Assembly (NCBI RefSeq): GCF_025421775.1
Contig: NZ_JAOEFX010000006.1
Coordinates: 124,001 to 188,000, forward strand
DNA from: Paenarthrobacter aurescens
GTDB taxonomy: Bacteria > Actinomycetota > Actinomycetes > Actinomycetales > Micrococcaceae
Direction: 5' to 3'
DNA length: 64,000 nt
A model generated the notes under the pieces. The model did not search any database and had not been told where the DNA came from. It was given only the letters and a program-made list of their open reading frames with translations. The translations under genes were made by a program, and so were the position numbers. How positions within the stretch are numbered: the first letter of the stretch is position 1; the number at the start of each line of letters is the position of its first letter. Below, piece after piece: positions 9,961 through 18,235 of this stretch.

Positions 9961-10024
9961 ACGAAGCAGGCTAATGCACTTTGAACATCTGTTCAAGGAA
10001 AATTATGAACAAATGTTCAAAGTG
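9961..10024 (-). promoter_or_regulatory. Promoter and double operator of the betB-codA operon
   Basis: Two perfect palindromes of the same type lie 24 bp apart centre to centre: TTGAACATCTGTTCAA at 9981-9996 and TGAACAAATGTTCA at 10006-10019. The outer halves also form a 12-bp perfect inverted repeat (CACTTTGAACAT at 9977-9988 and its complement at 10013-10024). On the minus strand, TTGAAC (9996-9991), a 17-bp spacer and TAGCCT (9973-9968) make a good promoter whose -35 is inside the proximal palindrome. A TetR/BetI-type repressor would occlude it; the regulator's identity is inference. Confidence 0.75.
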
Positions 10025-10029
10025 GGGCT

Positions 10030-10764
10030 TCAGCGTGCGTTGATGCTGATGTTGTTGTGGATCTCGGGAAGGGTGGATTTGAGGGTCTCGATCGTGGGGC
10101 AGAGCGCTTCGACCTTGAGGGTGACCGCCGGCTTGCTGAAAGTTCGTACCGCGGTATAGCCATAGGAGTCGCCCGATGTGTAGGTCAGCGACAGCATGTC
10201 CACTCCACGATTGCCCGCCATGCCGTAGCCCAAGCTCGCATCCTTGACGTTTGCGGCGAGATCCTTCTTGCCAGGGATGAGGATGGCTAGGACCTTCAGC
10301 GTTGATGCTCTGTCGTCACCGGGTACCAGTTCGGAGGGTTGGTTGCGCACCTGGAGCGTTCGCACCTTGCATTGCGTGTTGTCGGAGGTGAAGGTCATCA
10401 TCCCGTCTGTAGCCATGCGGCTGTAGTCGGCCTGCCAACCGGCGTTGGGATTCGTCAGGGAGCTGGCGATGTCAGGAGTGTGTCCGCCGTTTTCATCACC
10501 CAGGATTCTGTTGCCGTTGTCCCATGTGAGATATTCGGTGGCCGGGTCGAGCCTTCCCTCGGGGCCGGAGTTGCCAGCAGGCGGCTCAGTCTGAGGGGAG
10601 GCTGCTGTGTCGCTGCGGTCCGGGCTCTGTGATGGCGTGGAGCTCGTGCCGGGAGTGTCGGCGGGGGCGGGTGCGCCAGCCGCACAGCTACCCAAGGCTG
10701 TGGTGATAAGAATGGATGCGGCCACCGCAACTAACGGCTTTCGGTATGAACTTCTGGTCTGCAT
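10030..10764 (-). CDS. Secreted lipoprotein of unknown function
   Basis: A 244-residue protein with a lipoprotein signal peptide: basic n-region, hydrophobic stretch VAVAASILITTALGSC, lipobox Cys27. A Pro/Ser/Thr-rich linker of about 45 residues follows, then a globular domain with three cysteines. I recognise no family. Two ATGs overlap (10767 and 10764); 10764 is better spaced from AAAGGA. It is on the same strand as betB but ends just before the betB operator, so it is probably a separate unit. Confidence 0.75.
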   Translation of the reverse strand: MQTRSSYRKPLVAVAASILITTALGSCAAGAPAPADTPGTSSTPSQSPDRSDTAASPQTEPPAGNSGPEGRLDPATEYLTWDNGNRILGDENGGHTPDIASSLTNPNAGWQADYSRMATDGMMTFTSDNTQCKVRTLQVRNQPSELVPGDDRASTLKVLAILIPGKKDLAANVKDASLGYGMAGNRGVDMLSLTYTSGDSYGYTAVRTFSKPAVTLKVEALCPTIETLKSTLPEIHNNISINAR

Positions 10765-10889
10765 CATGATCCTTTGCTGATGGAGGTGCCGAGCCAAAGC
10801 AGCGGTCTCCGGAGGTATATTTCTATCAATTGGATTAATTTACCATTTAGGTCACCCATCCCCGCTGCCGCCCGCTACGAACTCCCTAC

Positions 10890-12476
10890 ATGAAAAAGCT
10901 CGGACTCCGGACCAAAGGTCCCGAAACCATGGCAGCGCTGGCAGGCGTGGTGTCGGCCGCCGTCGTGCTCGCCGTAGCGGAACTGATCGGCGCGTTCTTC
11001 ACGGCCAGGGCAACCCCGGTGTTTGCGCTGGGATCCACCTTCATCGACTTCACTCCGCCGTGGATGAAGGACTTTGCGATCGCCACGTTCGGCACGAACG
11101 ACAAAGCCGCGCTGTTCGTAGGTATGGGCGTCACTATCGCCGTACTGGCCTGCGTTCTGGGCGTTGTGGCCTACAAGAAGTGGGCACTTGGCGTCCTGGG
11201 CGTCCTCTTCATGGGTGCGGTGATTGTGGCCGCCGTTCTGACCCGTGCCGGTGTGGGGCCTGCCGACGCCATCCCCTCCGTGCTGGGAACCATTGCAGGC
11301 CTCATCGTCCTGCGCCGTCTCATGCTGCCGTTGTGGAGGATGAAAGCGTGGCCTGAAGCCCCCGCCGATATGGCGGCCGACGCCGATGCCCAGGTTGGGG
11401 GCGCCGGCACCAGCCGCCGTCGTTTCTTCGCTGCTGCCGGGATCACCGCGGTAGCTGCCGGAATCGCGGCGACCGGTGGGCGGTTGCTCGGTGCCGCGCG
11501 CAACAACATAGCTCAGGCCCGTGATGCTCTCACGCTGCCGTCGCCTTTGAAGGCTGCGCCCCCTGTTCCAGCCGGCGTCCAGTCCCCAGTGGCAGGAGTC
11601 TCCTCGTGGCTGACACCGAACAACGAGTTCTACCGCATTGATACAGCCCTGAGCGTCCCGGAAATCAATGTCGAGGATTGGGTACTGCGGGTGCACGGAA
11701 TGGTTGAAAAGGAAGTAACTCTCACCTTCCAGGACCTGCTCGACGCCGATCTGATCGAATCGCACGTCACCCTCACCTGCGTCTCCAACCCGGTGGGCGG
11801 AAAGCTCGCCGGAAACGCCAAATGGCTGGGAATGCCCATCCGCGAAGTCCTGGCCATGGCCAAACCAAAAGATGGCGCGGACATGGTGCTCTCACGTTCC
11901 ATTGACGGCTTCAGTGCCTCTACCCCGCTGGAAGTCCTCCAAGATGACCGCGATGCAATGCTGGCCATCGGCATGAATGGGGAACCACTCCCACTGGAGC
12001 ATGGCTATCCCGTGCGAATGGTGGTTCCGGGGTTGTACGGGTTCGTCTCGGCCACCAAATGGGTGGTGGAACTCGAAGTCACCCGCTTCGCGGACAGCAA
12101 GGCTTACTGGACTGAGCGCGGCTGGTCAGAGCGCGGCCCCATCAAGACCATGGCACGCGTAGACGTGCCGGCGTCCTTTGCCAAGTTCCCGCCAGGCAAG
12201 GTCGCGGTGGGCGGCACAGCTTGGGCGCAGACACGGGGAATAACCAAAGTGGAAGTACAGATCGACGACGGCGATTGGGTGGAAGCAACCCTTTCCACCG
12301 AGGCCTCCACCGTCACGTGGCGCCAGTGGTCCTATGAATGGGACGCCACACCCGGCATCCACTACGTCAAGGCCCGTGCCACCGACGCCACCGGGGAAAC
12401 CCAGACCGAAAAGCGTGCCGATCCGGTGCCGGACGGAGCCTCGGGCTGGCCGTCGGTGATGGTGACTGTGGAGTAG
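10890..12476 (+). CDS. Membrane-anchored molybdopterin-dependent oxidoreductase (SUOX/YedY-like)
   Basis: A 528-residue protein. Residues 1-155 hold about four transmembrane segments. A twin-arginine-like motif (SRRRFFAAAG) then leads into an exported sulfite-oxidase-fold domain. The molybdenum-ligand cysteine is Cys297 in VTLTCVSNPVGG; LEHGYPVRMVVPGLYGFVSATKWV and a C-terminal Mo-cofactor dimerisation-like domain (around 420-528) follow. The substrate is unknown; sulfite or protein methionine sulfoxide are family precedents. It stands alone between divergent and convergent neighbours. The four-helix N-terminal anchor is a common actinobacterial variant and could be an electron partner module. 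Confidence 0.88.
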   Translation: MKKLGLRTKGPETMAALAGVVSAAVVLAVAELIGAFFTARATPVFALGSTFIDFTPPWMKDFAIATFGTNDKAALFVGMGVTIAVLACVLGVVAYKKWALGVLGVLFMGAVIVAAVLTRAGVGPADAIPSVLGTIAGLIVLRRLMLPLWRMKAWPEAPADMAADADAQVGGAGTSRRRFFAAAGITAVAAGIAATGGRLLGAARNNIAQARDALTLPSPLKAAPPVPAGVQSPVAGVSSWLTPNNEFYRIDTALSVPEINVEDWVLRVHGMVEKEVTLTFQDLLDADLIESHVTLTCVSNPVGGKLAGNAKWLGMPIREVLAMAKPKDGADMVLSRSIDGFSASTPLEVLQDDRDAMLAIGMNGEPLPLEHGYPVRMVVPGLYGFVSATKWVVELEVTRFADSKAYWTERGWSERGPIKTMARVDVPASFAKFPPGKVAVGGTAWAQTRGITKVEVQIDDGDWVEATLSTEASTVTWRQWSYEWDATPGIHYVKARATDATGETQTEKRADPVPDGASGWPSVMVTVE

Positions 12477-12711
12477 CTGTTTCGACTTGATTCATCCCGC
12501 CGAGGGCGTTCCATAGTGAAGTAAGTGGACCGGAAACTATGTAGCGTTTAGGGCACCTTCACCGGGCAGTTTTGCGGGCGGGTCTTACGGGAATTTTGGT
12601 TCCGCAGAATGACGCGAAATTTGATGAGCGCTATCTGGGACTGCATGGCGGCCGGTGGAAGACCGGCTAACGTACCGCTGGATACTCGGCTTAATCTGGC
12701 AAGCTGTTTGG

Positions 12712-13497
12712 ATGATTACTGAACGGCAGCCCGAAAATTGGCGCGATCTCCAGAGCGAAGTTGCTCGAATCCTTGTTGAATGCGGTATGCAGGCTGAGGT
12801 CGAAAAGACGGTCACACTTGCCAGGGACGTGGCTGAGGTAGATGTCGTAGCCGTTGAAACGGTCAATGGACGGACTAACACCATCTTCTGCGAATGCAAA
12901 CGGTGGAAAAGCTCAATTCCGAAGAACGTGGTGCACGGGTTTCGTACCGTTGTGCAGGATGGTGGCGCCAACGTTGGTTACATCATCACATCGGGCGGCT
13001 TTCAGTCGGGGGCATTCGCAGCTGCGGATCTGACTAACCTCCGGCTTGTGACTTGGCCTGAGTTTCAGGCTGAGTTCGAGAGTCTCTGGATTGAGAACCA
13101 TCTTCGCCCTGAGGTGACAAGACGTTTGGACGATCTCATGGAGTTGGTGGAGCCGCTGCTGCCCCGGGCGTTCAAGGAATTAAGCGAACCGGCGAAGGCC
13201 CGGTATCTGGAGTTGCGGGAGAGATACTGGGAGCTGGGGGCCATTGCGATGATGTTTACGACGTATTTCAAAATGATTCATGCTGAGGTCCCTGATCTTC
13301 CCCTTCGAGATCGGGTGAGTTCCTCTACCATCGGGATGCCGGATGCGCTGCTCAATGCGACGGCTTACGGGGATTTTTTGGATATCCTCCTACCTCTTGG
13401 AGAGCAGGCGGCCGCGGAGCTCAAGGCAGCTCTGCATCCTGGACCGCTCCTTGGGTCAGATTCCAAAGACCCAAGCGAATCGACCAGACATACATAA
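12712..13497 (+). CDS. PD-(D/E)XK (Mrr-like) restriction endonuclease-family protein
   Basis: A 261-residue protein. Residues 1-100 look like a Mrr-type restriction endonuclease core: a leading helix DLQSEVARILVECGMQAEVE, then EVDVVAVETVNG and CECKRWKS, giving the D...ExK catalytic arrangement. The remaining 160 residues (a helical LEPLLPRAFKELSEPAKARYLELRE-like region) are not recognised. The usual targeting module of Type IV restriction enzymes is not evident. Base composition looks less GC-rich than its neighbours, hinting at transfer. The start is uncertain: ATG 12712 (no clear SD) or 12655. Confidence 0.65.
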   Translation: MITERQPENWRDLQSEVARILVECGMQAEVEKTVTLARDVAEVDVVAVETVNGRTNTIFCECKRWKSSIPKNVVHGFRTVVQDGGANVGYIITSGGFQSGAFAAADLTNLRLVTWPEFQAEFESLWIENHLRPEVTRRLDDLMELVEPLLPRAFKELSEPAKARYLELRERYWELGAIAMMFTTYFKMIHAEVPDLPLRDRVSSSTIGMPDALLNATAYGDFLDILLPLGEQAAAELKAALHPGPLLGSDSKDPSESTRHT

Positions 13498-13575
13498 GCC
13501 AACTGACCTGCCTTGGAGTTGAAGTGCCCAATAGAGGATGGCTCACAGTGCACGCACCCAGGCCTATTCATGCCT

Positions 13576-14295
13576 TCACTCCAAGGGGTCGCTGGCAAGA
13601 TCCGACTGCAGGACGTTGATGTTGTAGGGGTATCGGCTACTCACGGATTCGATCGTGTCAGCTACCCATAACGGTGCATCTGGAGCTACATACACGCTCT
13701 GAATGAGCCTGTTCAGGTCAACCGAGATGGGAACCACGGCAGAAGGAGATTTAGTTTCGGTCTCAAGAAGAGCAGCAAGCCTGACTTCCTTTTCGTGTTC
13801 GAAGCTAAGTCGTTTGTGTACGTAAGCGTCGAAGTTGTTGTCCTCGGGAATGTAAGTACTCGTGTAGTCGATGTATTTAACGCGTGTGCCGAAGATGGGC
13901 CGAGGATCGATAATGCTGGCGGTTAGCGAGCCCCAAGTTGATCGGACGGCAACTCCACGGCCTTCTCGTTGGTAGATGTCCCACATCGCAGCCGACTCGT
14001 ACTCCCCAAGGTGCCAGCAGTTTAAGTAGGTATGTTTCCGGACCCAGGACCGCATGCGAGACCGAACGGTCGCGTCCGCTGCATCAATCTCAGGTGTGAG
14101 CCAGGCAGGTCGCCGAATTCGATTCGGCGCGCCATAAGCGCCTTCCCAGCGGTCACTCATCACCTCAGCTTGCGCAAAGTGGAGTGCTTCGTTTTCGAGG
14201 AGAGATAAGTAACGGGCAAGGTCCATGTACCGCCACACCGCGGCTGTCGCGGGAGGCTGATCGGTGAAACTTTCGTGCTCTGGTTGGAACGGCAT
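13576..14295 (-). CDS. DUF2971-like protein
   Basis: A 239-residue cytoplasmic protein. The WRYMDLARYLSLLENEALHFAQ opening, then CWHLGEYESAAMWDIYQREGRGVAV and FEHEKEVRLAAL, match the layout of DUF2971 proteins, whose biochemical role is not settled. ATG 14295 has no SD; TAATGT ends 6 nt upstream, as expected for a leaderless start. It is convergent with the Mrr-like nuclease gene, 78 bp apart, and shares its lower GC, so the pair may have been acquired together. DUF2971 genes often lie in accessory or defence-rich DNA; a defence role here is only suggestive. Confidence 0.65.
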   Translation of the reverse strand: MPFQPEHESFTDQPPATAAVWRYMDLARYLSLLENEALHFAQAEVMSDRWEGAYGAPNRIRRPAWLTPEIDAADATVRSRMRSWVRKHTYLNCWHLGEYESAAMWDIYQREGRGVAVRSTWGSLTASIIDPRPIFGTRVKYIDYTSTYIPEDNNFDAYVHKRLSFEHEKEVRLAALLETETKSPSAVVPISVDLNRLIQSVYVAPDAPLWVADTIESVSSRYPYNINVLQSDLASDPLE

Positions 14296-14648
14296 CCTAT
14301 GACATTACAAGCCGAGAGCGAAGGGTTTGTGGATGTGGTTTTCACCCACGATGGAATGGTTCACACGGCGGAGGGCAGAGAAGCACGGCCGGGGGTGTTC
14401 CTCGAGTTATAGCTAGCGAGGTCAAGACTGAGTCCGCAAGCCGGTGGCTCAACGGACGCTTTACGCGCCCGGTTGGGGATCCCCTTACGGACAGCTCCGC
14501 GGGATTGAACGGCTGCCAGCCAACAATCAAGGTCCCTTTGGGGGAGTCACTCTCGCCATGGATGCTGACAATCGCCCCACGGCTGAATGCCGACGACGGC
14601 GGGTGCTGCCGCCGTCGTCGGCTTCCCTTTCCAGTGAGTAAGTGGGCG
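14296..14648. other. Intergenic stretch with a hairpin, no gene seen
   Basis: 353 bp between the start of the DUF2971 gene and the end of the secreted beta-propeller-like gene. Apart from the -10-like TAATGT at 14302-14307 and the hairpin at 14589-14622, I see no ORF with coding character and no RNA gene. Confidence 0.5.
14589..14622. terminator. ACGACGGCGG-type hairpin
   Basis: Perfect 14-bp stem GCCGACGACGGCGG / CCGCCGTCGTCGGC with a 6-nt loop, followed on the plus strand by a pyrimidine run (TTCCCTTTCC). It lies 27 bp past the stop of the leftward secreted-protein gene. It belongs to the repeated hairpin family of this window (18353, 53267, 57484, 63412). Confidence 0.7.
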
Positions 14649-15584
14649 CTAGCCGAACACCCGGGTGCCTTCGGGCATCGCGGGCATGGAGGAGGCTCCG
14701 CCGCCGAGGTCCTTGTCATTGGCGGTCAGGCCGGTGGGGTCGTAGTAGGCGGCGACCAAGCGCTGCTTGATGTAGCCCAGCACTATCTGCCCCTTGCTAT
14801 CGCAGTTCCTGGCGGTGATGGCCGTGAAGTTCTGCCAACCGTTCCCCGCAGCCGGGCGGATCGTCTTGGAGCTCCACTGGGTGGGTGTGGCATCCGGGAT
14901 GAGGTACTGGCGCAGCTCGCCGGTGGAGAGGGTGGCCATCAAGACGGCAACAGGCTTGCCGTTGATGGCAACTGAAGGCGCCGATCCGATCGACGTGATG
15001 GAGGCGCCTCCGTCGAACACCTTGACCGTGCCGGTGATGGTCCGGGCGCTCGAATCGATGGTGTAGCGGTAGAGCTCGCCGCCGCTGGTGAGTCGGAAGA
15101 TGAACTGCTGGCCCCGGACGTCGGCTGTTCCGCTGTAGGCGGTGGTGATGGACTTCTGGAACCAGCCGTTGCCGATGGTGGTCACCGGTCCGTCGATGGA
15201 GTGCTTCCAGGTGCCGTCTGCCTGGAGGTCCTGCCGCTGGTTGTAGAACTTCGCTTTGCCGTCTGAGGATGTGCCGAAGTAGGAGAACTTGCCGAAGGTA
15301 TCGTCGCCCAAACCACCGAGTTGCGTCAGGTAGGTCGCGTCGAACGGAACGGGCGAGGACCAGCTGCTGTGTTCCCAGCGAAGCTTGCCCTCGCTGAGGA
15401 AGACCGCACCGAGATTCCGGTTCGGTTCCATGGTCAGCAAGGCGCCGTAGCAGTCGGTGGGCGTAGGGGTGGGAGTGGGGTAGGAGGTGGCGGCGCTGGC
15501 GGGAGCGGAGCCGGAGAGGGCCAGTGCGCATGCGGCGAGGCCCCCGAGCAGCTTAGTGGTGAGTTTCATGTGAGGACTGCTCAT
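14649..15584 (-). CDS. Secreted protein, possibly beta-propeller-like
   Basis: A 311-residue protein with a Sec signal peptide (KLTTKLLGGLAACALALSG, cleavage near APASA), a short PTPTPTPT linker and a domain with recurring WxxSxxG and YxID-like strands (FGKFSYFG, LYRYTIDS, RQYLIPD). The spacing suggests a tachylectin-like beta-propeller; this is shape recognition only. ATG 15584 overlaps the upstream gene's TGA by 4 nt (ATGA), favouring coupled translation; ATG 15569 is an alternative and keeps the signal peptide. It probably forms an operon with the small secreted protein upstream. Confidence 0.7.
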   Translation of the reverse strand: MSSPHMKLTTKLLGGLAACALALSGSAPASAATSYPTPTPTPTDCYGALLTMEPNRNLGAVFLSEGKLRWEHSSWSSPVPFDATYLTQLGGLGDDTFGKFSYFGTSSDGKAKFYNQRQDLQADGTWKHSIDGPVTTIGNGWFQKSITTAYSGTADVRGQQFIFRLTSGGELYRYTIDSSARTITGTVKVFDGGASITSIGSAPSVAINGKPVAVLMATLSTGELRQYLIPDATPTQWSSKTIRPAAGNGWQNFTAITARNCDSKGQIVLGYIKQRLVAAYYDPTGLTANDKDLGGGASSMPAMPEGTRVFG

Positions 15585-15916
15585 CGCACGTTGCGCCAAA
15601 CCTGAACGGCCCTGGTGCCTGCCGGGCAGTTGGCGTAGGAGGTGTTGAAGCCTTGCGAGGCAGGCATCTGCCACCGCCAGGGCCCGGTCACGATAGCCTC
15701 ATGGCCGGTGGGGACATGACGGCACTTGCCCGCGACCTGATACTCAGTGCCCGGGGCATCGGAATTGCAGGTGCCTCCCACACTGAACTCGTAGTGGATC
15801 CAGACGTTGCAGTTGGCATAGCCATCGTCCGCCAACGCAGGCTGAGCCGTGAGCAATGTCCCGCCCATGAAGGCAAGGGCCGCGCTGGCAGCAAGAATCT
15901 TTCGAGAAAAGTTCAT
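15581..15916 (-). CDS. Small secreted cysteine-containing protein
   Basis: A 111-residue protein. The signal peptide MNFSRKILAASAALAFMGG ends near AQPALA, leaving a mature protein of about 80 residues with four cysteines (ANCNVW, GTCNSD, GKCRHV, ANCPAG) that could form two disulfides. No family recognised. ATG 15916 has GGGGGAA upstream; the longer open frame to 16174 overlaps the TetR gene and is rejected. It overlaps the next secreted gene by 4 nt, so the two products are likely made together and act outside the cell. Confidence 0.75.
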   Translation of the reverse strand: MNFSRKILAASAALAFMGGTLLTAQPALADDGYANCNVWIHYEFSVGGTCNSDAPGTEYQVAGKCRHVPTGHEAIVTGPWRWQMPASQGFNTSYANCPAGTRAVQVWRNVR

Positions 15917-16013
15917 GGTGTTCCCCCAAATCTGTTTGGCTTCCAATGTGGTCATTTGATATTCGGCCACATCGTGCCTTGGCGCTATGGGGCGAACTAC
16001 CCACGTGTTGTGC

Positions 16014-16601
16014 TCAGCGAGGGGCGAAGGCGATGTCTTCCGTGCGCGCAATGCCTCGCTCGATGGCTGCTTTGTCGATCCCCAGCAGCGTGGTGAGCCA
16101 CATGCCGTTTTGCACAACGACGACGTCGGCCGCCCGATCCCGGCATTCCTCAGGGGACAGCCCGGGAACGGCATTGCCTATCAACGCCGCGAGCCCTTGG
16201 AGATATCTGTCAAAGGCCGCCGCATTGATGTGGGCAAACTCCTCATCCGCCTGGGCGAGGGCCCATAAATGAAGGCGGAGGGATAGGTATGGCGTGGTCA
16301 AAAGCCCGGGGTCCGCAACGCGACGAAGAGACTCCCGGAGTTGCTCGTCCGGGGTTGACGTAGGCGCTGGCTCCACCAAGAGGAGGTCGTGCTCTTCAAT
16401 CTGGTGGAGCACCGCGCGGATCAAACTCGGTTTGTCTGCGTAGTAGTAATTCACAAGCCCCAGTGCGACGCCGGCTTCACGCGCCACCGCGCGCATGTTG
16501 ATGCCCGAAATGCCGTGGCGGGACAGCAGTTCCAAGGCTGCATCGAGGATGCGTTTTTGTCTGTCAACCTGTTCGCCGGACTTTACGGTGCTTGTACCCA
16601 T
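16014..16601 (-). CDS. TetR-family regulator (BetI-like C-terminal domain)
   Basis: A 195-residue protein. The TetR helix-turn-helix is at about residues 15-60 (ILDAALELLSRHGISGINMR, then AREAGVALGLVNYYYADKPSL). The ligand domain ends with VVVQNGMWLTTLLGIDKAAIERG, resembling the BetI-type C-terminal fold. ATG 16601 lacks an SD; TAGTCT ends 6 nt upstream, consistent with leaderless translation. It lies 98 bp upstream of the two secreted-protein genes on the same strand. It is the only TetR gene near the choline operon about 6 kb away, so control of betB is possible but unproven. Confidence 0.85.
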   Translation of the reverse strand: MGTSTVKSGEQVDRQKRILDAALELLSRHGISGINMRAVAREAGVALGLVNYYYADKPSLIRAVLHQIEEHDLLLVEPAPTSTPDEQLRESLRRVADPGLLTTPYLSLRLHLWALAQADEEFAHINAAAFDRYLQGLAALIGNAVPGLSPEECRDRAADVVVVQNGMWLTTLLGIDKAAIERGIARTEDIAFAPR

Positions 16602-16645
16602 TCGGTCAGACTATTGCCTAACCCTGTTCGGCGCATCCCGGCCGT

Positions 16646-17404
16646 CTACAGGTTCTGTTCTGCGTAAATCCGCAGCGCGTCGCGGACGAATGTCGCCCCT
16701 GATTCCCCGCCGTAGTTGGCCGCGAACCGCGGATCTGCAACGTACATTTCTCCGAGTCCCGTGACGTAACCCTTGACGTCACCGCCAGGTGCCGCCGTCG
16801 GGGTTCCCGGGATGCCGCTGAGCCACTCAACGTGACGCCGCGCCAGGTCCTGCGCCTCGTCGCTATCCGGCGAGACTCCGGATTCGGCGGTCGAAATCCA
16901 GTCCGAGCCCAGCTTCTGGACGCGATCTTTCCACTGCTGCTTCTCATCGGCGCTCATGCCGCGCCACCAAGAGTCACTGGCGGCGTAAGCATCCTTGCCC
17001 CAGCGCTCCTCCACCTCGTCTTTGTATTGAGTGTGGTCGAAGCCGTCAAACATGTCCTGTGCCATGTACTTTCCATCCCCTTTCATTGTGTCGATGGTTT
17101 GCCGAACGGAGGCGATCTGCCGGGTCAGCCGGTCCTGCTCCTGGGCGAGCCAGTCAAGATGGCTGCTCAGCGCTTTGACGGTGTCCGTCTCGCGGTTGAG
17201 AACCTCGGCGATGGCTGGGAGGCCAAGCCCTAGTTCCCGTAGCAGGAGGATGCGCTGGAGTTGCACCAGGGCCGGACCGTCATAGTGGCGGTAGCCGTTA
17301 TGGCCGGTCCGGCTTGGCTTTAGCAACCCGATGTCGTCGTAGTGACGCAACGTGCGGCTGGTGGTGCCTGCGATCTTTGCGATTTCCTGGATTGACCAGT
17401 CCAT
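16646..17404 (-). CDS. MerR-family regulator with TipAS-type antibiotic-sensing domain
   Basis: A 252-residue protein. The N-terminal MerR winged helix (IQEIAKIAGTTSRTLRHYDD, residues 1-70) is followed by a coiled-coil dimerisation helix and a C-terminal TipAS domain (from about 130: FDHTQYKDEVEERWGKDAY, SDSWWRGMSADEKQQWKDR, then RHVEWLSGIPG). TipA proteins bind thiopeptides and other drugs and activate transcription. ATG 17404 has GGAGG upstream. Its own promoter has the unusual 19-bp spacer of MerR targets, so it is probably autoregulated. Confidence 0.9.
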   Translation of the reverse strand: MDWSIQEIAKIAGTTSRTLRHYDDIGLLKPSRTGHNGYRHYDGPALVQLQRILLLRELGLGLPAIAEVLNRETDTVKALSSHLDWLAQEQDRLTRQIASVRQTIDTMKGDGKYMAQDMFDGFDHTQYKDEVEERWGKDAYAASDSWWRGMSADEKQQWKDRVQKLGSDWISTAESGVSPDSDEAQDLARRHVEWLSGIPGTPTAAPGGDVKGYVTGLGEMYVADPRFAANYGGESGATFVRDALRIYAEQNL

Positions 17405-17432
17405 CAGTCCTCCGTCCTAGCCTTGTTCTTCG

Positions 17433-17463
17433 ACAGTAGAGGTTGACGCTACGTCAAGGTCAA
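17433..17463 (-). promoter_or_regulatory. MerR-type promoter with 19-bp spacer
   Basis: Read leftward: -35 TTGACC (17463-17458), a 19-bp spacer, -10 TACTGT (17438-17433). Inside the spacer is the perfect palindrome TTGACGCTACGTCAA (17443-17457). An over-long spacer with a central dyad is the classic MerR-activated design, and the MerR/TipA-like gene starts 29 bp downstream. Confidence 0.75.
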
Positions 17464-17480
17464 GGGGACTGTGGCGATCA

Positions 17481-18134
17481 CTAGTCAGCCAGGATCAGGT
17501 AGAGCGCCCTGCGGGTTTCGTCCAGCTTCTCGATGGCAGCTTGACGCTGTTCGTCAGTGGCCGCGGCGCGGAACTGGTGGATGACGCCCATGAGCTTGCC
17601 GACGCTTTGGTGCAATGCGGCGCCGGTTCCATCGGCCTCAGTGTTCCAGGCGTTGGCGAGTTCCTCTTCATGCTCGGCGATGTAGGCCTTGCCGTCATCA
17701 GTGAGCGTGAATTCGGTGCGCCGACCTTCGCCGACGGCGACGATCAGTTCTTCGTCGACCAACTGCTGCAGCGTCGGGTAGACCGAACCGGGGCTGGGGC
17801 GCCATGCGCCGGATGTCTTCTCGGCGATGGTCTTGATCAAGCCATAGCCATTGGACGGAGCCTCGGCCAGCAGCGAGAGAATCGCTGCGCGGACGTCGCC
17901 GCGGTTGGCTCGGCGTGAACCGCCGGGACCGAAGCCCCTCGGCCCGAATCCGGGGCCGAAACCGCCCGGTCCGAAGCCTGGTCCGAAGCCGCCGGGACCA
18001 AATCCGCCGCCGCCGTGTCCGCCCGGGCCGCGTCGGCCTTTGCCGCGATTGAAGCGGCCTCGTCCGTGTCCGTGTTCCGGGTGCCCGTGGTCGTGCTCGG
18101 GGAATGAGTTGTCGTGTTCGTTGATGCCTTTCAT
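17481..18134 (-). CDS. PadR-family regulator with Gly/His-rich N-terminal extension
   Basis: A 217-residue protein. The PadR winged helix is in the C-terminal half (DVRAAILSLLAEAPSNGYGL, then SPGSVYPTLQQLVDEELIV and FTLTDDGKAY), with a C-terminal dimerisation helix. The first 75 residues are a low-complexity extension: His-rich (EHDHGHPEHGHGRG), then repeated GFGPG units. Such tails occur in other actinobacterial PadR proteins; metal binding by the His-rich part is plausible but untested. A 32-bp palindrome lies 45 bp upstream of the start, probably for autoregulation. No obvious partner gene sits beside it. Confidence 0.88.
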   Translation of the reverse strand: MKGINEHDNSFPEHDHGHPEHGHGRGRFNRGKGRRGPGGHGGGGFGPGGFGPGFGPGGFGPGFGPRGFGPGGSRRANRGDVRAAILSLLAEAPSNGYGLIKTIAEKTSGAWRPSPGSVYPTLQQLVDEELIVAVGEGRRTEFTLTDDGKAYIAEHEEELANAWNTEADGTGAALHQSVGKLMGVIHQFRAAATDEQRQAAIEKLDETRRALYLILAD

Positions 18135-18178
18135 AACAGCATCGTCCTTTCGGTTGTAGTTACGCCGAAGGAGTATCG

Positions 18179-18210
18179 GCGATAGTTAACGATATATCGG
18201 TAACTATCGC
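18179..18210. promoter_or_regulatory. 32-bp palindromic operator upstream of the PadR gene
   Basis: A near-perfect inverted repeat in which 15 of 16 base pairs match. The outer arms are GCGATAGTTA and TAACTATCGC; the centre is CGATATATCG. It lies 45 bp before the PadR start and contains AT-rich promoter-like sequence, so it is most likely the PadR autoregulatory operator. Confidence 0.7.
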
Positions 18211-18235
18211 AACGTCAATACCCTGAAATTAGGGG

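Noticed and set aside
14296..14588. Small genes in the gap (frames at 14342-14719 and 14444-14641)
   Set aside because: No SD, no recognisable domain, Arg/Pro-rich translations typical of non-coding high-GC DNA, and overlap with the hairpin.
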